Shown: positions 10,614-22,600 of the stretch, one piece after another | Layout: each line of letters starts with the position of its first letter | How positions within the stretch are numbered: position 1 is the first letter of the stretch | Source: Sphaeroforma sirkka | Lineage: Eukaryota > Opisthokonta > Ichthyosporea > Ichthyophonida | Length of the DNA stretch: 30,000 bases | NCBI GenBank assembly: GCA_001586965.3 | Contig: LUCW03002204.1 | Span: forward strand, 107,501-137,500 | Direction of reading: 5' to 3' | Made by a program: the position numbers and the translations under genes | Notes under the pieces: model-generated | What the model saw: only the letters and a program-made list of their open reading frames with translations | The model's database searches: none | What the model was told of the DNA's origin: nothing

Positions 10614-13600
10614 TGATACATCATATCGATTATATTGCCACGGATTCGTTGGCACTCAGTTTCATTGTCGATGTCATGTAGATCTGATCACATATTTGTC
10701 TAGTATGTCTCGCGGAGATGTTCTTGATTCTATGATCTTTGCATACTATTTTGAATTACTTCCTTTTCGTGCCCACTACGCTATATAGACGTTTTCCGCT
10801 GGCTGGGTCGGCACAGCCAGCGTAATGGCCTTCGATCCCGTTCAGAGTTTGGTGGCAATGGGGACTACGAAAGGCATTGTGCACATGTATGGACAACCTG
10901 GCTTAGAGATGAAAATCAATATCCCTGAACGCCAATGCGTCAAGTTCATGCATTTTGTGATCAACCAGGTAAGTACGACATGCAGTAGTCCGTGTTTCAA
11001 GCTGAATGAATTACAATACTCAGGCGGCTCTAATCATCTCAGTCTACTGTGCTTTTTAGTCGGGGGCCAGTACTACAACCTCAGTAGAAACGGAGATTGT
11101 TCTCACAGGTCAACGCAGATGTCCGCGATGTGTAATTCTGTTAATCCGTTCTTCATATGTGTTCTATCTACCATTTACTTATCGTCATTTCACTCGCGTT
11201 AAAAACGTTCGTAGGGCTACCTCATAGTCATTACAGACGCCAACCAATTATACTACATCGACTATCACTCGGGCGGGCTAAAGATCACAGTGACTCATTC
11301 TATCGGCACCGAAGTGAGCGCCTCAGAAATGGCCTCGATGTCGGAAGATGATACGGTATGTGTTAGGATGGACGCTATTTTGCATATAAGCAGTTATGTA
11401 TCAATGCGCAGTGTACATACACTTGTAGGCACTCGAATCTGAAACTTCGGTTTGTGTGCAAATCCGGCTCCATCGATTCGTATATTCATATATATGTCAT
11501 TTCGTGGCTTTGATGCTCATTTTTATGAACCTTTCTGCCTTCTTCAAATCTACTTGTGACAGTGTATGGCAGTCTTCTGTGTGTTCTGAGCTCATGATCA
11601 CCCAATTGTAAGACCCGATGTGTACCACCCAGGAGGCACAAGTTCTGTTGACTCTTCTACTATCTCATTGCCTTCCCACGCTTTCTCATGTGCACTATAT
11701 AACCACAATTACATCTACCAGGCTTTCTGGCTTTACCTTGGCACGACGAAAGGAAACGTCATCACACTCACAGGTAATGCACAAGGGGTGCGCCAGGCCA
11801 AGGATCAGATATACTGGAACCACTTCACAGCCCCAAGCAACAAATCACACCCTGGAAAGATTGTGGCGATCAAAGGTGCGTCTCTGCTAGCTTAGTTAGT
11901 TGATGTACGGCGTCTAAGGCCTTGAAGTATGGCTGTACACGGTTTTATTAAAGAAGAAGAGACCGTTGCTTAGTATTTACACTCGCTCAGGCTCGTTCCG
12001 ACCACGCACGCACACGCCCCCAAGCCGACGCACACTGACAAACAATGTGTGTGGTTTAATACCTTACAATCATATTCTTGTCGAGATCCGACTGCAATGT
12101 ATACAAAACGTGCTTACACGCCATACACGCACACAATTCACACGCACACACTGGGGGATGGTGGAGGGACATTAAATGGGTGCTGATATCAAATGTCGAG
12201 ATTGTATCGCACAGCAGAGTGACATTGGTTAGCACAGTACGCCCAACGTTCCCTCTGTATATCGTATACACGCACGTGCTTCACTGATTCGACACGTGGC
12301 TATTGTGCTGTCTCCTGTGTGATCAAGTACTCACAGGCTTGTCCCAATCTCTCCCATCAGAATCACCAACGCTGCCGACGAGGTTACTTATTGCGCACAG
12401 TGAAGGCAACGTCTGCGTCTACTGTATTAAGAAGAAAGTCACGACATTGCTGGCAGTGTAAGTGACGCCCTCTGTATGGGAGGCCTGATTGTCTTCCATT
12501 TTACGTGTGCCTCTGCAAAGTAGGTGTCTGTGTGGGATGATGTCTGATTATCTTCCATTTTACATATTTCTCCGCAAAGTAGATGTCTGTGTGGGATGAT
12601 GTCGGATGGCCTTGTATTACACCTTTGTCTCCGCAAAGTAAGTGTTTCTAAATTTTCATGAGCGAACGTGAGGGACTGGTATTGGTACAGGGTTTTGCAT
12701 ACTGATACAAATGGGATGGTACGGCACGTATCTAGGCTCACGAAATGTACCTCTAAGGCTTCACTGTGGATTCTGGGCTCAACTACTCTCCTGATCCGAT
12801 ATATCATCTGATGATTCTTTTAATTCAGTGATTCGTTTGCAGTTTTTGAACCTATTGCCACCCACCCACATTCATTCGGTGCACACACAGGTACAAACAC
12901 AAGACCGTACGTTCGCTGAGCTGGCACCCGCTTGATAATCGGTTTCTCGTAGGCTTCGAGGACGGCACGAGGCTGTCTTGGGCCAACAACAAACTCGAAC
13001 CCGAACAGCAGAGCGAAAGAAATCATACGCTCAATGCTGGCAGCCCAGGGCAGCGGTATCAGCCAGTGGAAGTATGTGTCTATGTATACGCGACCGGTGA
13101 TGTGGTTGGTCAAGAAGAACCGCGTAGCAGTATTAGCCAGTGGAAGTATGTGTTTATGTATACGCGACAGGTGGTGTGGTTGGTCAAGAAGAACCGCGTA
13201 ACAGTATTAGCCAGTGGAAGTATGTGTCTATGTATACGCGACCGGTGGTGTGGTTGGTCAGGAAGAACCGCGTATGTCTTTGTTTGCGCATGGCCGTAGG
13301 AGGTGGTCTGGATGTGGTCTGGATGTGATACGAGATTGTTGTTATTGCAGACGTAGATTGGGAACTTTTTGTACATACGGTTGTGATGATTTTGGCCTTT
13401 CTGAGTGCTTCGGTGGCACTTGGTGCAAGTACATGCCATCTCTAGACCACCAGTGAGTTCACTACGACACAAGATATCACCCAGGGCATCTGGAATATAT
13501 ATATAGCACTCGCGGCGAGCCGGTTTCGCGAGACTACGTGTACCGCCGGAGCTGATAAATTAGGAAGTCAGTTCCAAAAATTCAAATTGATTGACGCATT

Positions 13601-16600
13601 GTTCCGTACAGCGGATGGAGTGGACAAACTCCGACCACCAGCCCATTCTGGTGTACCAGGGCGGCAGCCCACAGAACAAGACCTACTCGAATATCACCAT
13701 AGTGCGCAAGGGAGACAAGCGAAACTCTATGGCCTTTGAGAAAAAAGTCGTCGGATTCTGTTTGTGTAAAGGTGTGTTGCTACATACTCTAAAGGTGTGT
13801 TGCTATGCATATTGCACTGCCGGATATCGGTACACGTTCGGGCACGGTTAAGCACAACAGGGACATCAATCGCTCAAGATCCCCACTTCAGTCTATCTGC
13901 CCCCCCCCCCCCTCCCTCACACTTACACTCACACACACACACACAAACGTACATACGCACAAACGTACACACACACAAACGTACACACGCACAAACGTAC
14001 ACACTCACTCACCCAATCAATGTCGTCCTGACCTCACAGATTCTCCCTGGGCTCAAGACGCGGCTGCAGTACCGTGTCTGCTGCTGTGCTTCCCCAACGA
14101 ACTGGTTGCGCTGGAGCTACAGTCGCCCATTCAGGTGCTGCAGGCACCCTACTGTACACAATTGGCTCGGTCTGTTGTGACAACCTACCAGGTATGCGGC
14201 CGAGCTTATGTATCTCATACGTTCGTAAGTTGTAGCTGCGCGGTGCTGTGTGTGTGAGAGCATTTGGTGGGTGTTTGGGAGCTAACATGGGAGTTGCTAT
14301 TGTAACATATCTACGGAGTATAGACAAGGTGTACTGTGCACTGGACCACTCATGCACCCAATAGTGTGCTTTTAGGACCACTCGTGCTCCCAAAAGTGTG
14401 CTCTAGGACCACTCGTGCACCCAAAAGTGCTCTACATCGCATCTAAGGGGAGTCGCCAAATAGTAGCTAGATCTACACATACACGACGCCGTATATTTGA
14501 GGCACAAATTGCACCTGGACATCCAATCTCTGCGCCTCAAAATCTGTACTCAGGTCTGCGTGTGTCACCCACGCGTGACATTAACCATAAAGATATACTG
14601 ACTCCAGCCTATGTATCCATATATGGTGAAAACAGTCTCTGTGTGGTATTGCTGCCTTATAGGGTGATTGTGTGCTGGTGTTAGCAGCAATTGGTCGGGA
14701 CGATAATTTGGGCACGGGCAATGGTAATGTCAGAGCTCACTTCACCCAATGTGTTTGATTCTTTTTTTGCAATGTGTTGAGAGAGGGCTATGGACAGTTA
14801 TCGTTGTGATTGTATGTACACCCCATTGATTGTCAATCCAGATAAGAGTTCATTTCTGTTTCCTGCCGATGAAAGCTTTGTTCCGTTATGCCATCGCGAC
14901 GGGATGTATCCTTTATTATTATCAATAGCAAAGATCTGACAATGCTCTATCTGCGTTGGGTTGTGCGTAGGTCTGCTGGGATATCGATCAGACGTTGATG
15001 AACACACTGCGACTCCTAGGCAAGAAACAGGTATGCAATCTGGTTTGGTATCTGTGGCATTTTGGATTGCACCAGCGATCACCAACATGCACGCATCTGT
15101 GATCAAGGTCTCTGTCGTATCAGATGAAGCAATCTAAAGCCCTATCCACGTATTGCATATATCGGGCTATAGAGCACGAGTACTAGGATCTCTTCGAAAC
15201 GTGGACATGGGCTCTGTCGGATCGTAGTACCGCCAGTGCATGCTGGAGCTGGCGAAGCCTCGTCTCTTCTAGAAATGACACTATTCGCGCGCACGAAGCA
15301 ATATGCACGTATACTCATCCACCGCACCGTTGACCGTTGACCTGATGGTCGCTTATTCCTGCAGTGCATAGACACCATCAGCAAGTCATGGCCCATACGA
15401 GGCGGCCAGAGAGCCCCCAAACCCAGTCACGCATCGCTGGACATAGCCGTTGTGGGTCACAACAACGGCATTGTGAAGATCTACGACATCAGCTCTGCGC
15501 TCTCCGTCACTCTGGTGTGTGTGGTGTCGGTGGTGGTCCTGTGTGGACACGCCAACCTGCCCCCACCCGCGGACTGTGGCATCAAGAGTGTGGAACTACA
15601 GCCCAAGAATAGACACATGGTATGTTTGAGAGGGCTCGGTTACATATGTTCGTGACTGTGACGGCTCGGTTGCAGCGGTGGCCTGTATACGGCCGGGTGT
15701 GCGTCCACGTAAACATGACTGACGCGAGTGTATGACCCACACCTGGTAGTGCTTGTGTGTATTATAGCGTGTGCAAGCACTCCCATCCTCACGCCCACGG
15801 TATGGTGGGCTGCAGTGGTGCGGAGATGTGGTTGATATTTCGTACAATGTTCTTTGAATTGACTTGGTGCAATCTCGACTACTACGAGTGTACCACCCAC
15901 ACAGAACCGTCTTTATGTACCCGGTAGAGCATGATGCAGGCCTATAGTTAAACTCACATCCCCATCCTCGCCGTCAAGTTGGATTTGGACATAACGGAGT
16001 AGGGCTGGTGTCGTCATTCACCCTCAACCTACATTGGTGCGACTACATGCATGCAGTCGCTAGTAGCACGAGTGGTTTGCTCATACGTAGCTGTCTTGCT
16101 ACATCCGGTAAAGTACGCATGTACACTGTTTGTCACACCTACACACCCACACGCCACATATCACACCAACACGCAGGTGCTGGTCTGCAACAGCGGTGAG
16201 GTGCTGCTGCTTTCTTTCGCTCTCTCGGCCGCTACAGTCAGCGTCAAGGTGGCGTCGGCTGTGCTGGATGAGCCCTGTGAGACTACGATAGAGAAGGTTG
16301 TAGCGCTGTCGAAACCTGCCCCGAAATTGGAGGTGCCTGGGTCACCCAGTGCGTTCAGGAAAAGCGAAGGGTCGGTATCAGATGCGGACACGGAGGGTAT
16401 GTGGGTTTAGGGTTTGGTGGCAATACCTTTCGCTTAAACTGTATCAGCGCTGCCGAATATATTGAGGGGGGGGAGTGGAGAGACTATTATATTTGGGTCA
16501 GTGCACCGTATGTGTATTTACTTAATGTGTGAGTTGTGGGGGACTATAATTACTGATATGTACAGGTTGTGTGTCATCGTATTAGGCGTAAACTGCGACG

Positions 16601-19600
16601 CCTGGCATACACTAGTTAGTTTGCTGTATCTGATCCTGGCTTTAGTTCGCCTGTTATCTGTTTATGGGGTGCACTGTTGCTTTTGACGTGAATGTGTAAG
16701 TCCTTGTGTGTGTGTGTGGTAGTCTACGTCTCCCGTGGTACGCATGGTGTGGAAAGGATTGTCATCTAACGATATGCTATACAGCACGCACTACAGTATA
16801 GTACTTCGTGGTGTGGTGCAGACATGTGTGGACTAGCGAATAAAGTACCAGCGATTGGGAATGATAAGACCTGAATGTGAACCACGACTATTGCGGGTTG
16901 TTCGAAAATCTGAAGGCCTATGCTTCCGGGGGAATCGACCATAATGACTGTGCGGACTAATATTTTTATGCACGTGTTTTATGATCGGGTTTTGTGTGTG
17001 CCGAGTATAACTAATGGGTTAGTAGTAGTTCATTAGTACAGCCACTCTGAGTGTCTGAGTTGTAGTTCATTGGTACAGTCACTCTGAGTGCCTGAGTGTT
17101 ATACATCGTATTATACTCACGTATCCGTTGCCTATCTCTCGTCCCCATTCAGTCGAGGCCCCTGCACCTGCACCGGTAGAAGTGGACATAGAGGCGCCGG
17201 TGGTGGACTTTAAGAACAGGTTCAAAAAAGTGAGCCAGGTAACCGCACCATCACCCGAAGTAGAAATCTCCGGTACAGATTCGGACGAGTCGATGTCAGA
17301 CAGCGACAGAGCCGACACGGGCAACAGGTAGGTGGGAAGACTCGGTTAGAAGTAAAACCCACGGTTGATGGTAAGGGCGTATCTGAACACGTGTTCGCCC
17401 CAAATACAGAATACAGACATGTCATGACTTCAATTCATCTGATATTAGCAATACTCCCCTATTTTAGTACCAGCTACAGCCGTTTCATACACAAGAGCAT
17501 AGTTCATTGGACAGATACGCACTCCACGCTCATCCGTATATTCGCCTCCATCTTTGTACCGCACACTTTACCCGACCAACATTCACGCGACTATAATTCA
17601 CAGCACTCAGCCCGAGATGGACACGCCAACGGACGCAGCTCCCGAGGCTTCAGCCGCCACAGTCAAGGCCACCCCTTCCGCTGCAACCGACACGCGATCA
17701 TATGAAGTGGAGGCCCACATGCCCCCAGGATTCCAGGTGCGCTTTTTGTGGGTATAGTTTGTGACAAGGTTCTTATACATACAGACTATATGTGATATGT
17801 GTGTGTTGTGTGGGGGTGGGGTGTGGCTCGGCTGTGTTGGTATGGTTGTTAGGCTGTCTTAGGCGTAGTTTTGGTCTATACGAACGAGCTGAGAGTGGCG
17901 AGTTTTAGTTATCTCAGATACAGAGTGGCATGGGTGGTCACGTGCCACAGTTCAGCTAGTTTCGCTGGTCTCAAAGCGATCTAAAACGTAAACGGTTGAA
18001 AGTGTTGGCCTTAATGTGTTTGCCTTTAATCAGTGCTCAAGCGCTGCTCCGACGATCACGGACGATGTAGTGTCATGACACGACATGTTACCTATCCGCA
18101 TTCATAACCAATCCGTTCAACCACCACCTTTGTCACTTGTGTAGAAGTACGTCACTCCATCAGCTGAAGATTCGTACTGTTGCAGTTACGTTGTGTTGTA
18201 CGCGGTAGAGTTGTATGCCAGCCTAGAGGATCTTTCAGCGCCCGTTCTCTTCCTACGTACCTATACACCTGCATACCTACATACCTACATACTGACATAC
18301 CTACATAACTGGCCAAAAGCTTGAGTAGAATCGTGGTCACTCGCAGTACCAACCACTACCAAATACGTCCGCATGTACCGCTTTCGCCCGTATATCGCCT
18401 AACAGACTATATGCCTCTGCACCCACCCAGCTGGCGCTATACTTCAAGGGTATCCTGAACTCGCCCGAGGACGCCACACCACTTACAGACGGGATCATCG
18501 CCACTCACAGCTCAGCGTACGCCGCACTGGCTGTGGCCAATGGCCTGGGGGCTGTGTGTGTGGTAGACACAGCCGAGGGAGAGGTGTTGATGTGTGAGCA
18601 TGTCTTGCAGTCGGCCCAGTTATTGGGAGAGGCATACCCGCAGGTGAGTGAGCGAGAGGCTGTGAATGGGGTACAGTGCCAGGAACATGTGTTGGGGGTG
18701 CGGGTGGCGGGTGGCTGTCGCGTATGGGGTGATCGTACACGGGTGCAATGGCCTTTGGTGGTGGGTTGCAGTACACTTTGAAACTGAGCGTGTGTGATGT
18801 GCTCAAAGGGCTGCCACACGTTTATGTGTGAGACGTGCACACCCGGTCCACGCACATGCATTGCACCTTTGCAGGTATTCGCGATAACTGGCGCAACCTC
18901 ATATGCACCGCTCGACAGGAACGTGCTACACCACGAACCAGCACATGTGCATCACAATTTAACATGGACACGCCACCATTCTGCATGTGCATATGACTTC
19001 GTAACGCATGCATGCTAATCCTGATACTCGAGTGGACGAATCAAGTCACACATGCACACAACCCGCCTGTCACACTCCTCTCACAGTCGGAGAAGCATTT
19101 ACATAACTATTACGCACACGTACAGCACCTCATAGCATATGCACACCACGCTTATCGCACTTATCTCACAGTCAGAGCAGCCACCGGCCAAGATCCAACG
19201 GTTGGCATCAGACACCATCACGTCGCTGTCGTTCAACGCCATGTTCCCGTTACCGTCGAGTGATGCGGAGGCTAAGGTGGACTTAACCACACCCACACCC
19301 ACACTGTTTATCACAACAGCCATGTCCGGTGTTGCGCTGGCCATGGTAGTGCCCCACACGTTCTGTACGCTCACCTCGTTTGACTATAGGTAGGTGGGTG
19401 TGTTTGGTTGTAGGTAGGCGGGTGTGTATACGTATACTGTAACGTTGTACGATCACACCATCGAACCACATGCAATTCTGCGTTAGTGAGTCGTCTAATG
19501 TAGCATTTGAAGTAAGTTCTGCGGAACGGCAGGTTTACGCATAACGTACACCCTTGCGGTGTGATGCAGAAGTGCGCTACATAAAGATGTGCGTTGTAGT

Positions 19601-22600
19601 AATTTAAAGTTTAGGGTTTTAGGATGTGCGTGCTGTGTGTTTTTCCAACTAGCCACGAGGTGCCACTTGCGCGCTATTTCAAGAATACATCATCAACAGA
19701 GATAGCACGCTCGTCTTTATAGGTCAGCGGCAAACCCTAAACCCCAATGCATGTATACCCTAACTTGGAGTTTCCAACAACTATAGAAACTGCACTTAAT
19801 TGTTCACCACTGGTTGAAACAACCTCGTTTGTATCGCCACAGCAAAACAGCACAGGCCTGGAAGGATACCAACGTCATCGCCAAAGGGCTGAACAATATA
19901 GTAGCAGCTGCGAAGAGCCTGGAAACGAGTTCCAGATCTCTGAACAAACCTGCGTCCGACAGCAAACCAGTAGTAGACACCGAGCCGATCAACACGCCCA
20001 CAAGCGGCGATACAATCATCCTGCTGACCCCGGACGGACGCCCAATCAAATCACCGCAATGCCAGTGGGACGAAGACGAGGACGCAGACGGTGGGTAGGA
20101 TCATTGGATTGGCTGTTGGTTGTTGTGGCGTAGAGTTCTAACACGTGCGACAAGGTGGGATGCCCAGCACACACTGTATATACTATCGCATGGAGAGCGG
20201 CACTCGCACTTTATCATACATACAAGCAAACATACATACAAACAAGCATACGTACATACATCACACCTCGCCACTGTTTGTACACGTTTGCTTGGTGCGC
20301 TGTGCTCCTATCCCATCCTTACGGTTGCAACTCTTATCGGGCTGATAGAGCCCCTTGTCTGCCTTGCGGCGCGAATATGAGCCATGGCATGCAGTGACCC
20401 AGTGATCTGTGCACGGTCTCTCACACTCCGCTACGTGCCCACTCGCTTAAGGCTTACCCGTCTGTGTATTTTACTGTGCAGTGGATATCTCTGCGTCTGT
20501 GCAGCTCATAGACATCGCACCGAATGCAGCATCCGACACCGATCCCTTCGTCTTTGGCGTCGCCGTATCCGGGTCTTCAGGTAGGGTATCGTTTCAGGTC
20601 GCCCAAAATGTGGTGGCGAAGCAGAATGTACATGTTGACAGGCCCTTTTTTAAATTTTCAAGGTGCAGGGTTTAGGGTGTGGGGTAAGAGTTTCCTTTGT
20701 GTGCTGATGGTGCGTACTGTAGCCTTACCCTCGATAGTCTCTTGTGTTGTGTGATCAGTGGCACACCGTTCACTTCAACGAGGTTCGTCGGCCTGCTACT
20801 GCATGACAAGCGCCTTTCAGGGCAGTTCACTTTCAGTCCTTGGGCAGGGCAATTTCAGTCCTTGAGTATCCAGTATGACCAAACACACCCACACCGCTAT
20901 CTCAGTAATGTCCACACATTGGCACGGATTGAGCTATATAGTCTATTTTTAAGACTGCTATTAGTATTCAATGAGCAAGTGATTGGGTTTTCCGATCAGA
21001 TTCGGCTTTTACGATTTTAGATTCGATTCGCAAACCTCAATCTCCCTCTGCTCCGGAGTTGTATAATATGCGACCGCTCTATGGCATTGGGTTTTGTCAG
21101 GATGTTTTACAAGACTGACGCCTTATCTATATCATTCACTCATATAAGGCACAGCCGGTACAGGCTCCCTCATTCTGGTTGTTGGGCTGGGGTGGAGTGG
21201 ATGCGTACGTATATATCGGCGTTAACCCAATCACTCGTGCGCACTCATACGTATATCCCATCCTGCTCACAAGCTCACACCCACATCCATCCGCAACGCC
21301 TCACTCGCACACACACACGCACACGTGTAAGCTACACTCTCGCCCACACATCACTCGCCTCGTACCTTCGGGTTTTGTTCGTCGGGGATGATCGGCTGCT
21401 GCTACACACTGTTGGCCCCGTTTTCGTCGGTCCTTCTCCTTGACAATATCATACTGTGCTTTCCTTGTATGCTACGCACGCTGTCGATTGCACCGACATA
21501 ACCATCCCATACTCACGTGCGCATAGACGTCCTCGTGTAAGGGCTCTCATTGTGCCACATATGTGTGCAGAGTTATAGCTAGCCAGGGGTTATAAGCAAC
21601 ATGGTGTAGGTTACCGGGCGCGAGAGAGGCAGCATTCCACCAGGGAGTTCGACCGGCCTATCAACTCAAATGTGCATGTTCTTTGGCCTCGTAGTTCGGT
21701 ACAAACCTCGTCCGACGGCTCTGCTAGCACACACTCATCGCCATTGCCTTTATCGTTGCCGTCTTGTCCATGCAGTGTCGCTGCTCAGCTTACCCGCGAA
21801 TGTCATCCTGAGCACTTTCGACACACCCAATAACATGGCCATCGCCTCCGCAACCGTCATCAACTGGTCTGTTCCCTTCACCAGTCCGTCTGGCGAGGTG
21901 CGTGTATTGGGTACCGCCGGGCTGAGTGCGCGTGTCCATGTTTATTGTTGTATGCATTGCATAGTATAGTTGGAGCGCTGATCCGATTGTATGTGAGTGG
22001 TATTCAATACATTCGTGCGGAAGCGTCTATCAGGTTTTATGATCCCCCCGCAATGTTTCGCGGGAAATAAGTGCGACGAACTTCTTGCAGGAAGCACCAC
22101 GCTGTCATTGTTACTTCCTGCTACTTGTAGTATGTCACATAGCCCATTGATTCGTGCTCATGGCCACTTGTGATAGTGTGTGTCATTGTTACTTCCTTTT
22201 ACTTGTAGTATGTCACATTACCCATTGATTCGTGCTCACGACCACTTATGATAGCGTGTGTCGTTGTTACTTCCCTTTACCTGTAGTATGTCACATAATC
22301 CATTGATTAGGGCTCATGGCCACTTGTGATAGTGTGTGTCATTGTTACTTCCTTTTACTTGTAGTATGTCACACAACCCATTGATTCGTGCTCACGACCA
22401 CTTGTGATAGCGTGTGTCATTGTTACTTCCTTTTACTTGTAGTATGTCACATAACCCATTGGTTAGTGCTCATGACCACTTGTGATGGTGTGTGTCGTTG
22501 TTACTTCCCTTTACCTGTAGTATGTCACATAACCCATTGATTAGGGCTCATGGCCACCTGTGATGGTATGTGTCATTGTTACTTGTAGTATGTTATATAA

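Noticed and set aside
10047-10624. Open frames up to 171 codons in intron 1
   Set aside because: TA/CA repeats between two well-supported tomosyn exons.
15514-15570. A small intron beginning gtgtgtgtgg in exon 10
   Set aside because: No AG acceptor before the conserved strand resumes, and the frame is open throughout.
16161-16391. Minus-strand 76-codon frame opposite exon 11, and similar antisense frames opposite exons 12, 15 and 16
   Set aside because: Mirror frames of GC-rich coding exons; the plus-strand reading has splice signals and family homology.
16400-20680. TTTAGGG telomere-like words near 16405, 19606, 19735 and 20664
   Set aside because: Single or double occurrences only, with no array; expected by chance in GT-rich introns.
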